From CAZNPL01 sp964574815 (GTDB taxonomy: Bacteria; Planctomycetota; Phycisphaerae; UBA1845), in contig CAZNPL010000028.1 of assembly GCA_964574815.1 (NCBI GenBank), positions 1 to 64,000 on the forward strand: a DNA stretch of 64,000 nt. The letters run 5' to 3'. Below, piece by piece: positions 8,286 to 17,887 of this stretch. A model generated the notes under the pieces. It was not told the origin of the DNA. It searched no databases and worked only from the letters and a program-made list of their open reading frames with translations. Positions within the stretch are counted from its first letter, which is position 1, and every line of letters begins with the position of its first letter. Position numbers and translations under genes: made by a program.

Positions 8286-9077
8286 TCAGCCGTAAAACGT
8301 CTCGACCGGCAGCTTCGTGCGATCGGTGACAAGACGGGCAATCGCATCCACCTCTTCACTCGACAAGGCCGTTACGTAATCCTGAGCCGGCCGCCGAGCC
8401 ACGGTGTACACCTGCACCAAGGAAATTGTACCCCCGCCGTCGAGAATCTCCCTCAGCCGATCGGTAAACGCCACAACTTCTTCGCGACTCGGCCCCTCCC
8501 CGTTCACCCGCATGAACAGCGATTGAATCACCACAGGCCGCCGCCGCGCCGCGTGCGTGATGTTCTCCACCACGTGACGCAGCGTGTAGTTGGGCCGGTT
8601 GATCAATCGATGATACGCCTCCGTCCCCGCGTCGAGCTTTGCCCAGACCTCCCCGTTGGATCGATCCATGATCTCCAGTCCGCGAACGACCCCGGGCCGC
8701 GTCAGGTAACAGGCATCGGTGATCAAGATCAGCTTGATTTCCTCCGCCCCGCGTTTCCGCTTGAGCTCGTCGGCCAGCGCGACAGACTCCGCGAACACCG
8801 GACACGTGGTCGGCTCGCCGTCACCGCTGAAGGCAATGTCGTTGACGCGACGGAGCTCGGGCGGCGTCCGGGCGAACTCAGGCTCATCGAAGATCGAACC
8901 ATCCAGCGCCGACGCCAGCAGCGCATCCAGTTCCGCCCGCAGCCGCTCCAGATCGACCCGTCGCACCCGCGGGCTCGCGCTCCGATCGACCTGACAATAA
9001 ATGCAGTCGTAGTTACACGCAGTGTCGGGGTTGAGGTTGACGCCCAGGCTGAGGCCTTTGCTCCGCCGGGACAGCAC
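8286..9077 (-). CDS. Radical SAM protein
   Basis: Radical SAM enzyme of at least 263 aa with the cluster motif CNYDCIYCQVD, a glycine-rich SAM motif (AFSGDGEPT), and LILITDACYL and VWAKLDAGTEAYH strands of the TIM barrel. Substrate unknown; this group is often annotated just as radical SAM protein. The GTG at 9077 (before LSRRSKGLSLGVN) is the only ordinary start. However, the frame continues upstream to 9209 with family-like sequence (RAHPRDWRGFAYVYPVL), and a strong GGGAGG lies near 9168-9173. The real start may therefore be a rare codon around 9203 or 9158. It is transcribed alone. Confidence 0.85.
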   Translation of the reverse strand: MLSRRSKGLSLGVNLNPDTACNYDCIYCQVDRSASPRVRRVDLERLRAELDALLASALDGSIFDEPEFARTPPELRRVNDIAFSGDGEPTTCPVFAESVALADELKRKRGAEEIKLILITDACYLTRPGVVRGLEIMDRSNGEVWAKLDAGTEAYHRLINRPNYTLRHVVENITHAARRRPVVIQSLFMRVNGEGPSREEVVAFTDRLREILDGGGTISLVQVYTVARRPAQDYVTALSSEEVDAIARLVTDRTKLPVETFYG

Positions 9078-9388
9078 CGGATAGACGTAGGCGAAGCCGC
9101 GCCAGTCCCGCGGATGGGCCCGGAAATCACGAATCTCGATGTCAGGTCTCGAATCGATTCTGCTCGTCCTCCCGAAAACAAATGCTGCTTCCGCTTCGCT
9201 CAGCGCATTCTAGCCCGAAGCGTCTGTTTTTTTGATGCCAACCCGGCAGGATTTTCTCCGCTGGCGGGAATAGCCACCGCCTGACGCGTGTTATGGGGGT
9301 TGATAAGGTCTGAAGGAAGGACCGGAAAGGGTCACCTGAAAAGCTGTCGGTGCTGGTGTCGTCGGCTCGCCCACTGGCGCCGGCATGC

Positions 9389-9426
9389 ACCCGCCTTCGC
9401 GTCGGACGAAGGCGGGTACTTTTTTT
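9389..9426 (+). terminator. Rho-independent terminator with no gene upstream
   Basis: Perfect 11-bp stem ACCCGCCTTCG/CGAAGGCGGGT with a 7-base loop, followed after two bases by seven T residues. It acts on the plus strand. Both neighbouring genes are on the minus strand, so the terminated transcript would have to be a short RNA starting between about 9210 and 9330. I do not recognise that sequence as any known RNA family. Confidence 0.75.
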
Positions 9427-9506
9427 CGCGGCAGAAATCGCCCGAATGAAGGCCCGGCGTCGCGGGAAATAGCGAGAAACGATGTGGCGTCGGATAGTGA
9501 GCGCGG

Positions 9507-11015
9507 TCACCGGGACCGAGGAGGTGCCAGAAACAGCCGCCGCGTCACCGAGTCTGTCCGCGATGGATCCTCTGGATCAGTCACACGCACCGTAAAGTCG
9601 GCCTCGGTATTCTCAACCTGCTCGAAAGTCGTGTTGTCCAGAACGAACTCGAAATCGCGTAATTCGTTCAAACCTGCTTCGATCTCGACAAACGCCACCG
9701 TCCCTCGATCCATGTCGGTTGCAATCACCTCACCGCCCTCCGCGGCCGTGGCCCCGCCCGACACAGTGAGCTCTGCGTTCGCCGCGACTCCTTCCACCCG
9801 TAGTGTGAACAGCACGCTGACGTCGTCGGCGTCATCCGTCTGCAGCCTGACGATGTTGCCGTCCTCCAGATCGTCGAAGATGCCGTTGTTCGTAACGCCG
9901 AGAACGAGCGTCACGCCGTCCTCGCCGTCACCGGGCGTCCCCTCCGTACGGACCAGCGCCACGCCGCTGAACGGTTCCACGAACTGCCCGCCGGCTGCAT
10001 ACACACGGCCCGCACCGTCGGACCACAGGGCGCTCAGCGTCAGAATCGTGTCCGATGTTTCAAGGTGAAGCGTGTTGGCGATGGGATCGAAGGCCGCGGC
10101 AAAGCCGTTTTCTCCGCCGATGATCGCCAGGTCGGGCTGAATCATGCTGACGGCGCTGATCGCACCGGGCACGGCCACCAGCTCGGTCGTCCAGCGGCGC
10201 CCGTCGTAGACCGAGAGCCGGCCGCTACTAATCCCGCCCACCGCCACGATCAGGTCCTCGCTGGTCCCGCGAAGCGCGAAGAAGTCCTCGTTGGCTGCCG
10301 GACCCGTCGGGGACACCACCCAGCGGTTGCCACCCCCGTCGAACTCGATGATCACCCCGTCGGACCCCACAGCGAACGTCTTCGATCCGATGCCCCAGAC
10401 GTTGAACAAGGCGCTGACCGACCCCGCGGCCGACGGAAGATTGAACGGCACGAACGCTGTTTCGTCGGGTTGATCGGCGTTGAACTGGAAAATGACAGCC
10501 TGCGCACCGTCGCTCCCCACGATCCACATGTCGTCGGCGGTTCGCCCCCAGATGCTCCACAGGTCCGCCTCCGTCCCGCTGTCTCTTTCGGACCACGTCT
10601 CGCCGTCGAATTCGATGACCGCGCCGCTCACCCCGACGGCGAATGCGCGATCAGGACCGAATCCGTAAATCCACGACAGGAACGGAATCTCCGGAACTTC
10701 CATCGGCGACCAGGTCTCGCCGTCGAACCGCGTCACTTCACCTTGCTCCGGCGTGCCGCCGACCATGAATACGTCATCCGGCCCGGAACCCCACACCGAT
10801 GCGAACGCCCCGAGCCCGCTCGCATCAAATGCCCGACTCCAGTCGCCGGGCGTGTGCGCTCCGTCGCCAGGCGCAGAATCGCCGTTGCCCCCGTTGTCAT
10901 TGCCGTTCGAAGGCGGATCCGTCGGGACGGCACAACCCCCGGCGAGCAGCAGGACTCCCAGCGCGCACATTCTTGTTGCACTGCTGATGCGAGAGAAAAA
11001 TGAGAAGTCGTTCAC
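9507..11015 (-). CDS. Lipoprotein with beta-propeller-like repeats
   Basis: A 502-aa exported lipoprotein. Signal ends in LLLAGGC; a low-complexity GNDNGGNGDSAPGDG linker follows. Residues about 60-350 hold at least five repeats built on the pattern W-G-S-x-x-D-D-V-F/W-x-V-G then I-x-F-D-G-E-T-W (FDGETWSPMEV, FDGETWSERDSG, EFDGGGNRWVV), typical of bacterial propeller-like lipoproteins. The C-terminal 140 residues look like a separate beta domain (VLGVTNNGIFDDLEDGN). I chose GTG 11015 because it gives a basic n-region; ATG 10970 leaves no charge before the hydrophobic core, and a TTG at 11033 is also open. Function unknown. Confidence 0.7.
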   Translation of the reverse strand: MNDFSFFSRISSATRMCALGVLLLAGGCAVPTDPPSNGNDNGGNGDSAPGDGAHTPGDWSRAFDASGLGAFASVWGSGPDDVFMVGGTPEQGEVTRFDGETWSPMEVPEIPFLSWIYGFGPDRAFAVGVSGAVIEFDGETWSERDSGTEADLWSIWGRTADDMWIVGSDGAQAVIFQFNADQPDETAFVPFNLPSAAGSVSALFNVWGIGSKTFAVGSDGVIIEFDGGGNRWVVSPTGPAANEDFFALRGTSEDLIVAVGGISSGRLSVYDGRRWTTELVAVPGAISAVSMIQPDLAIIGGENGFAAAFDPIANTLHLETSDTILTLSALWSDGAGRVYAAGGQFVEPFSGVALVRTEGTPGDGEDGVTLVLGVTNNGIFDDLEDGNIVRLQTDDADDVSVLFTLRVEGVAANAELTVSGGATAAEGGEVIATDMDRGTVAFVEIEAGLNELRDFEFVLDNTTFEQVENTEADFTVRVTDPEDPSRTDSVTRRLFLAPPRSR

Positions 11016-12152
11016 CGAATGGGTCAACCCCAAGAGTGATTCCCGCGCGGAGCCGCGTCGGAAATCGTCCGAAACGTTCCGGCCATGCCACCGATCTTTA
11101 ACCCATTATACCGCGGACATCTTAGCCCAGGTTGCTCCCGACTGACAGCACGGGGCCGCCTGGACAGACGAAGCGTGAATCTGATCCCGTGCGGCGATGG
11201 GCGCCACTGGCGGCTTGTCGGCGTCCGTTTTAGCGAGGGTGCGGTGGGCACGCGGAGCCGCCAACGGCGGCGGAGCTTGCCCGTATGTTCTTCCCGTTCG
11301 GCGTTGCATGGCACGTGCCTCAGCACGCGAGACAGGTACTTGTCCGCCCTTGGGGGACGCGTTATGCTAGGTACCGGGATGCGTTCCAGCTTCACTAACG
11401 CCGTCCACATCGAACACCGTGAACATCGCGCGCCGTCCCTGCCGAACCAGACCGCAGGGTACATCGCGTTACAGGCGCACAATTCCCAGGAAATCCTTGA
11501 CGACGCGCAGCCCGATAAGCTAGTTTACCGGCGTCAGTTCAATGTGTACGCAAAAGACACGGCAGCGCCCAGTGCCCATCAAGCGTGGTTATCTTCTGCG
11601 TTGCGCTTACTCCGTGGGAAGGTTGTTACTGCGCTCCGCATCAACGAGCACCGGTCAAGTCTTGTCCCGCCGCCTGAGGTTGATCCGGGCGGTAGCGCAG
11701 GTGCACTCCATGCTCGAAGCGTGGTCAGTCTCTGACAGCCGTGCCCGGCGGGTCGGGGGTTCCAGCAACTCCACCGTAATGCTGAACATCTGCAAGCGCA
11801 CTCCCGATCTTTTCGCACGGCGCACCAGCCGTGGTTCTTCGCTTGTGTCGGTCCGCTGAGCGGTTTGGCCGCCGCCCGGCGGAGTGTGGTCGTCTTTAGC
11901 AGTCTTGGAATCAGTTGCAGGTCGGGCGGAGTCGGCGGTCGTCGTCCGATCACAGAGTTGAACCGTCGAGCGAGGCACGTCGGCGCACAATGTGCGCTGC
12001 GCGCAGATCTTCAAGAGAATCTGTCCCTGCGGTGGTCGGGTACTGCTACCTCGACAGTCCAGGGGACATGGGAGTTTCATGAAAGGCCGACCGCGGCCGG
12101 GATGGGCGGACCAGTTCTGTTGCGGGCGGCAACCAGGAAGGAGTATCAGAAG
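11016..12152. other. Long divergent intergenic region
   Basis: About 1.1 kb between divergent genes. Open frames here have low-complexity, arginine/serine-rich translations and I reject them. It contains a palindromic repeat at 11246-11283 and, at 11299-11314, a 16-base match (CGGCGTTGCATGGCAC) to the terminal inverted repeat of the IS4 relic at 18 kb. Both divergent promoters must lie here but I cannot place them. Confidence 0.6.
11246..11283. repeat. Palindromic intergenic element (copy)
   Basis: Imperfect inverted repeat GGGCACGCGGAGCCGCC aac GGCGGCGGAGCTTGCCC. It shares GCGGAGCCGCC and AGCTTGCCCGT with the copies at 29.4 and 41.6 kb. Confidence 0.7.
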
Positions 12153-15100
12153 ATGAGCGTTTTTGGAGGAGGCGGGCTTTGGCGATTGCTGAGTGTAGCG
12201 GTCGTTGCGTTGCTGGTGTGTACCATAGGCGCGTCGGCGGATCAGAAACCGACCGCCACCCCGAGCCAACTGTCGCCCGATTGGGCGTCAGCGGCTGATC
12301 CGGTGGCCAACCTCGCCGAACGGTCGGCGGAAGTATCCGAGGCCGTCAGGCAGGCCGAGTCGGCCGACCACGAAATCACGCGGGCTCGTGCCGAGGGGCG
12401 GGTCAGCGTGCTCGTGTACATGGATCCGAACCTGGGACGCCAGGCGCTCAAGCGCTCCGACGTGCGCCGACTCGCGAATCGGCTCGGTGGCAAAGTACAG
12501 TATGAGTATCGTTCGGTCCTGCCCAACGTGCTCAACCTGCGCAACATCCCCGAAAGCAGGCTGGACGCGCTGAAGAATATGCCGGGCGTTGCGCGCGTCG
12601 AGATCGACGAATACCACCCCAACGTCGTCAAACTCCACGACAGCACCCCCCTGATCCGCGGCCTCCAGAGCCAGATCACCGGAGCGGGGCTGTCGGCCGA
12701 CGGCTCGGGCGTTCGCGTCTGTGTGTGCGATACGGGAATCGACTCCGACCACATCATGTACTCCAGCCGCATCGACACGGCCGCGGGACGCGATTTCTAC
12801 AACGACGACAACGATCCCGAGGACGATAACGGCCACGGGACCCACTGCTCCGGCATCGCCGTCGGCGGCACCGGCATAAGCTGGGATCCGTGCGGAACAG
12901 GATCGGAACCGTTCCAGGGGGTCGCCCCGGCGGCCACGCTCATCGGCGTGAAAATCCTCAACCAGTTCGGTGGAGGCTACGACAGCGACATCATCGCCGG
13001 CATCGATTACTGCGCAGACCAGACGGCCTCCGGCGGCAGAGCCGACGTCATCAGCCTCAGCATCGGCACCGGCCAGTACAGCGGTCTATGCAGCCACAGT
13101 TGGGCCGTGGCGGCCAACAACGCCGTCGCCAACGGCGTGGTGGTCGTGGCCGCATCGGGCAACGAGAACTACAGCAACGCGATGGCTTCCCCCGCCTGCG
13201 GCGTCGACGTCATCGCAGTGGGTGCAACCTACAAGGCGGATTACCCGACCTGCGAAGACAACAGCAGTAGCTTCAACTGGTCGAACTGTACCGATTCCGC
13301 CCCGGTCGTCGAAGACCAGGTCGTCTGCTTCAGCAACGAAAGCGATTACCTCGACGTCACCGCGCCCGGCGCCGTGATCTGGTCGGCCAGCAACTCCGCC
13401 GGCGGAAGCTCCATCGTCGGCATGAGCGGCACCAGCATGGCCTGCCCCCACGTCGCAGGACTGGCCGCACTGGTCCTGGACGCGGATCCCACGCTGACCC
13501 CCGCGCAAGTACGCCAAGTCATTCGAGACGGCGCCATCGACTTCGGACCGGCCGGCTTCGACCGTGGCTACGGCTATGGCCGCATCGACGTCATCAACAC
13601 ACTGAATCAGTTAACCCCCTGCACGGGCGATGAGGACTGCGACGACGGCCTCTTTTGCAACGGCTCGGAAACGTGCGTCGATCAATCCTGCATGCCCGGC
13701 ACCGATCCGTGCGCCGGCGCCCCGTGCGACGAGGCCACCGACACCTGCTCAGCCCTCCAGTACGAGTGGACGCTCGACACGAACCCCGGCTGGACCATGG
13801 AGGGCCAATGGGCCTACGGTCAGCCCACTGGCGGAGGCGGGCAATATGGCGGCCCCGACCCCACCAGCGGAGCCACCGGCAGCAACGTCCTGGGCTACAA
13901 CCTCGCCGGCGATTACGCCAACAACCTGCCCGAGACCCACCTGACCAGTACGGCCATCGACTGCAGCGGACTGACCAACGTCACGCTCTCCTTCCAGCGC
14001 TGGCTGGGCGTCGAACAACCGGCGTACGACCACGCCTACATCAGGGTCAGCAACAACGGCAGCACGTGGACGACGATTTGGCAAAACTCTGCCGAGGTGG
14101 CCGACTCATCCTGGACGCTCCAGGAGTACGACATCTCCGCGGTCGCCGACAATCAGTCGACGGTCTACCTCCGCTGGACCATGGGAACAACCGACACCTC
14201 ATGGCAATACTGCGGCTGGAACATCGACGACATACAAATCTGGGCCACCGGCGGCGGACCCGAGTGCACCATTCCCGCCGACTGCGATGACGGCTTGTGG
14301 TGCAACGGCGCGGAGGATTGCGTCAGCGGAAGCTGCGTTGCCGGCACACCGCCGAACTGCAACGACGGTGTCGGCTGCACCGACGACTACTGTAACGAAA
14401 GCACCGATTCGTGCGACAACATCGTAAACGACGCCAACTGCGACAACGGCCAGTGGTGCGACGGCGCGGAGACGTGCCACGCCACGCTCGATTGCCAGAC
14501 CGGCACGGCGCCCGACTGCAACGACGGCGTTGCCTGCACGGATGACTCATGCAATGAGTCCACCGACTCGTGCGACAACGTCGCAAACGACGCCAATTGC
14601 GATAACGGCCTGTGGTGCGACGGCGCGGAAACCTGCCACGCCACGCTCGACTGCCAGGCCGGTACGGCGCCGAATTGCGATGACGGTGTCACCTGCACGG
14701 ACGACACCTGCAACGAGACCACGGACTCATGCGATAACATCGCCAACGATGCAAACTGCGCCGACGGTCTCTTCTGCAACGGTGCCGAAACGTGCGACCC
14801 GGTCTTTGACTGCCAGGCTGGCAGCGATCCGTGCCCGGGCCAGCTCTGCGACGAAGTCAACGACGTCTGCATCGACTGCTCGGGAGATCCCGACTGCGAC
14901 GACGGACTCTACTGCAACGGCGCCGAGACGTGCGTCGGCGGCACATGCCAGCCCGGCACGGCGGTTGATTGCAACGACGGGGTAAGCTGCACCGACGACT
15001 CCTGCAATGAAACCACCGACTCGTGCGACAACGTCGCCAACGACGCCAACTGTCCCGACAACGGACTGTTCTGCGACGGCGCCGAGTACTGCGACGCCGT

Positions 15101-17738
15101 CAACGATTGCAGCAGCACCGGCGATCCATGTCTGGCCGGTGAAACCTGCAACGAGACCACCGACACGTGCGACGCCGCCGAGTGCAGCGTCCCCGCCGAT
15201 TGCGACGACGGCAACGCCTGCACCACCGACGACTGCGTCGACGGCACCTGCGTCAACGAATGTCCCGGCGCGATCACCGCGTTCCCATACTCCGAGAATT
15301 TCGACGCAGGCATGGGCGCATGGACAAACGCCACCGGCGACATCTTCGACTGGACCCGAAACTCCGGCGGCACGGCCTCGTCCAGCACCGGGCCGTCCGG
15401 CGACCACACAACCGGCTCGGGCTATTACATGTACATTGAAACCTCGAGCCCGCGTGTGGAGGGCGACTACGCCATCCTCGAAGGCCCATGTCTCGACCTG
15501 ACCGGATCGAGCACGATCGACCTGACGTTCTGGTACCACATGTACGGTTCGACGATCGGCACGCTCGACGTCGAGGTGTCGGACGACTGCACGTCCTGGA
15601 CGAACGTCTGGAGCCTCTCGGGCAACCAGAGCAACGCCTGGTACCAGGCGAGCGTTAACCTCGACGCCTACGCCGGCTCGGTCATCAAGGTCCGCTTCAT
15701 TGGAACCCGCGGCAGCAGCTACACCGGCGACATCGCCATCGATGACATCGCCGTGGATGCCGTAGGCGTTCCGTGCACGAGCGATCCGGAGTGCGACGAC
15801 GGCGACGCCTGCACCGTCGATGCATGCGTGAACCTCGTCTGCCACAACACGCCGATCTCGTGCGACGACGGCAACGAATGCACGATCGACTCCTGCGTGG
15901 ACGGCGTCTGCTACAATGACTGCGCCGCCACCGTTGATTCATATCCCTACAACGAAGGGTTCGAGTCCGGCTTCGGAGACTGGACCAACGTCGGCGGTGA
16001 TGACATGGACTGGACCCGAAACAGCGGCACCACGCCCTCCAGCAGCACCGGACCGTCCGGAGCCCACGGCGGCACGTACTACATCTACACAGAGGCCTCC
16101 AGCCCCAACTATCCCGATAAGACGGCCAGCCTGGTCGGCCCTTGTTTCGATCTGTTAGGGGCCAGCGCTGCAAACCTGACGTTCTGGTACCACATGTACG
16201 GCTCGGCCATGGGCACGCTGTACGTGGAGGTATCCGAGGATTGCATCACCTGGACAACCGTCTGGAGCCTCTCCGGCAACCAGGGCACCGCCTGGTACCA
16301 GGCCAACGTGGACCTGACCGCCTATGTCGGGACGACGCTCACCATCCGCTTCCGCGGAGTCACCGGAAGCAGTTACACCAGCGACATGTCCATCGATGAC
16401 ATTACCGTCGACGCGACGATCACGGGCTGCAGCGTGCCCGCCGACTGCGACGACGGACTCTGGTGCAACGGCGCGGAGGACTGCGTGAGTGGAAGCTGCG
16501 TCGCCGGCACCCCGCCCGACTGCAGCGACGGCGTCGCCTGCACGGACGACTCCTGTAACGAGACGGCCGACTCGTGCGACCACGTCGCCAACGATGCCAA
16601 CTGCGACGACGGTCTGTACTGTAACGGCGCCGAAACCTGCGACGCCCTGCTCGGCTGCCAGGCCGGTACCGCCGTCACCTGCGATGACGGCGTCGGATGC
16701 ACCGACGACTCGTGCAACGAATCGACCGACTCGTGCGACTACATCGCCAACGATGCCAACTGCCCGGACAACGGACTGTTCTGCGACGGAACCGAGTACT
16801 GCGACGCGGTCACCGATTGCAGCAGCACCGGCGATCCGTGCACCGGCGGCGAAGTCTGCAATGAGGACACCGACACGTGCGACCCGGTCAGCGGCGCCAA
16901 GCTCGAGGCCGGTACCCTCTCGGTCGGTGGAAGCGTGGTGGGTGTGCTCCTGGACAACACGTACACCAGCCCGGTGATCGTTTGCTCGGTGCAGTACAAC
17001 AACAACACCACGCCGGTCGTGCCGCGCATCGCCAACGTGACCGGCACCGACTTCGACATCTGGCTCCAGAACCCCTCCGGAGGAGCGGTGGCCACCGACA
17101 CAGTCCACTGCCTCGTCGTGGAAGAGGGAGTCTGGACCGTCGACGGCGTCAAGATCGAGGCCCGGACGTACACCTCGACAGTGACCGACGAGAACAACAG
17201 TTGGGTCGGCGAGGCTCAGTCCTATGGCCAGAGCTACACCAACCCCGTCGTGATCGGCCAGGTGATGAGCGCGTTCGATTCCGAGTGGTCGGTCTTCTGG
17301 GATCAGGGCGGCTCCCGCAGCAACCCGCCTTCCTCAACGGCCCTGCGAACCGGTAAGACGGTCTGCGAGGACGTGCTGGTGTCCCGCGCCAACGAGACGA
17401 TCGGCTTCATCGTCTTCGAGGCCGGTCACGGCACCATCGGCGGCATCGAGTACGAAGCGGCCCTCGGCGCCGACAGCGTGCAGGGCATCAGTAACGCACC
17501 GCCTTACGCATACACGTTCAACACGGCCTTCGGCGTTACGCCGGCGGTGGCGGTGGTAACGATGGCCGGCGTTGACGGTGGTAACGGTGGCTGGGCGTAC
17601 ACGTACGGCGCCTTCCCATTGAGCGCCACCCAGCTTCATCTCGCCATTGACGAGGACCAGATCGCCGACACCGAGCGCAACCACGTCAATGAACAGGTGG
17701 GCTACATCGTTTTCGAATCGGCGTTCATCTACCCGTAG
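12153..17738 (+). CDS. Giant exported subtilase with cysteine-rich repeats and MAM-like domains
   Basis: A 1861-aa secreted serine protease. Order: signal peptide (1-32); propeptide-like region (about 70-165); S8 catalytic domain with D193 (CDTGID), H228 (GHGTHCSG) and S428 (GTSMACPHVAG) and an oxyanion Asn in ASGNEN; cysteine-rich repeats CDDGLFCNGSETC (from 490); a jelly-roll-like domain (about 540-700, NVTLSFQRWLGVEQ); more repeats of CNDGVACTDDSCNESTDSCD type; two MAM-like domains (about 1042-1200 and 1261-1420, both with DLTFWYHMYGS or NLTFWYHMYGS); further repeats; and a C-terminal adhesin-like domain (1580-1861). The ATG sits 9 bases after AGGAAGGAG; the 96 codons before it are not a signal sequence. 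Probably an extracellular degradative enzyme. No dockerin is present. Confidence 0.9.
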   Translation: MSVFGGGGLWRLLSVAVVALLVCTIGASADQKPTATPSQLSPDWASAADPVANLAERSAEVSEAVRQAESADHEITRARAEGRVSVLVYMDPNLGRQALKRSDVRRLANRLGGKVQYEYRSVLPNVLNLRNIPESRLDALKNMPGVARVEIDEYHPNVVKLHDSTPLIRGLQSQITGAGLSADGSGVRVCVCDTGIDSDHIMYSSRIDTAAGRDFYNDDNDPEDDNGHGTHCSGIAVGGTGISWDPCGTGSEPFQGVAPAATLIGVKILNQFGGGYDSDIIAGIDYCADQTASGGRADVISLSIGTGQYSGLCSHSWAVAANNAVANGVVVVAASGNENYSNAMASPACGVDVIAVGATYKADYPTCEDNSSSFNWSNCTDSAPVVEDQVVCFSNESDYLDVTAPGAVIWSASNSAGGSSIVGMSGTSMACPHVAGLAALVLDADPTLTPAQVRQVIRDGAIDFGPAGFDRGYGYGRIDVINTLNQLTPCTGDEDCDDGLFCNGSETCVDQSCMPGTDPCAGAPCDEATDTCSALQYEWTLDTNPGWTMEGQWAYGQPTGGGGQYGGPDPTSGATGSNVLGYNLAGDYANNLPETHLTSTAIDCSGLTNVTLSFQRWLGVEQPAYDHAYIRVSNNGSTWTTIWQNSAEVADSSWTLQEYDISAVADNQSTVYLRWTMGTTDTSWQYCGWNIDDIQIWATGGGPECTIPADCDDGLWCNGAEDCVSGSCVAGTPPNCNDGVGCTDDYCNESTDSCDNIVNDANCDNGQWCDGAETCHATLDCQTGTAPDCNDGVACTDDSCNESTDSCDNVANDANCDNGLWCDGAETCHATLDCQAGTAPNCDDGVTCTDDTCNETTDSCDNIANDANCADGLFCNGAETCDPVFDCQAGSDPCPGQLCDEVNDVCIDCSGDPDCDDGLYCNGAETCVGGTCQPGTAVDCNDGVSCTDDSCNETTDSCDNVANDANCPDNGLFCDGAEYCDAVNDCSSTGDPCLAGETCNETTDTCDAAECSVPADCDDGNACTTDDCVDGTCVNECPGAITAFPYSENFDAGMGAWTNATGDIFDWTRNSGGTASSSTGPSGDHTTGSGYYMYIETSSPRVEGDYAILEGPCLDLTGSSTIDLTFWYHMYGSTIGTLDVEVSDDCTSWTNVWSLSGNQSNAWYQASVNLDAYAGSVIKVRFIGTRGSSYTGDIAIDDIAVDAVGVPCTSDPECDDGDACTVDACVNLVCHNTPISCDDGNECTIDSCVDGVCYNDCAATVDSYPYNEGFESGFGDWTNVGGDDMDWTRNSGTTPSSSTGPSGAHGGTYYIYTEASSPNYPDKTASLVGPCFDLLGASAANLTFWYHMYGSAMGTLYVEVSEDCITWTTVWSLSGNQGTAWYQANVDLTAYVGTTLTIRFRGVTGSSYTSDMSIDDITVDATITGCSVPADCDDGLWCNGAEDCVSGSCVAGTPPDCSDGVACTDDSCNETADSCDHVANDANCDDGLYCNGAETCDALLGCQAGTAVTCDDGVGCTDDSCNESTDSCDYIANDANCPDNGLFCDGTEYCDAVTDCSSTGDPCTGGEVCNEDTDTCDPVSGAKLEAGTLSVGGSVVGVLLDNTYTSPVIVCSVQYNNNTTPVVPRIANVTGTDFDIWLQNPSGGAVATDTVHCLVVEEGVWTVDGVKIEARTYTSTVTDENNSWVGEAQSYGQSYTNPVVIGQVMSAFDSEWSVFWDQGGSRSNPPSSTALRTGKTVCEDVLVSRANETIGFIVFEAGHGTIGGIEYEAALGADSVQGISNAPPYAYTFNTAFGVTPAVAVVTMAGVDGGNGGWAYTYGAFPLSATQLHLAIDEDQIADTERNHVNEQVGYIVFESAFIYP

Positions 17739-17816
17739 TCGAACCCGTCCGATTCCGGAATTGAGACCACTCAATTCCGGAGCTGACGGCGTCAGACGCC
17801 ACACATGAACCAAACC

Positions 17817-17854
17817 GCGGGCGGTTCCAGAAACCAGGAACCGCCCGCTTTCTC
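17817..17854 (+). terminator. Terminator of the subtilase gene
   Basis: Perfect 12-bp stem GCGGGCGGTTCC/GGAACCGCCCGC with loop AGAAACCA and a TTTCTC tail, 79 bases after the stop codon. Confidence 0.85.
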
Positions 17855-17887
17855 ATGCGCCTGCGAATGTGCCGTCCAAGCGCGCCA

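Noticed and set aside
9301..9360. GGTCTGAAGGAAGGACCGG resembling the SRP RNA core
   Set aside because: Base order differs from the SRP apical loop (GGAA closed by the wrong pairs), so I do not call 4.5S RNA.
11085..11735. 216-codon open frame upstream of the subtilase
   Set aside because: Its translation has low-complexity Arg/Ser-rich blocks and includes the palindromic repeat; no family likeness.
11655..12269. 204-codon minus-strand frame overlapping the start of the subtilase
   Set aside because: Antisense to a signal peptide and prosequence; composition is unnatural.
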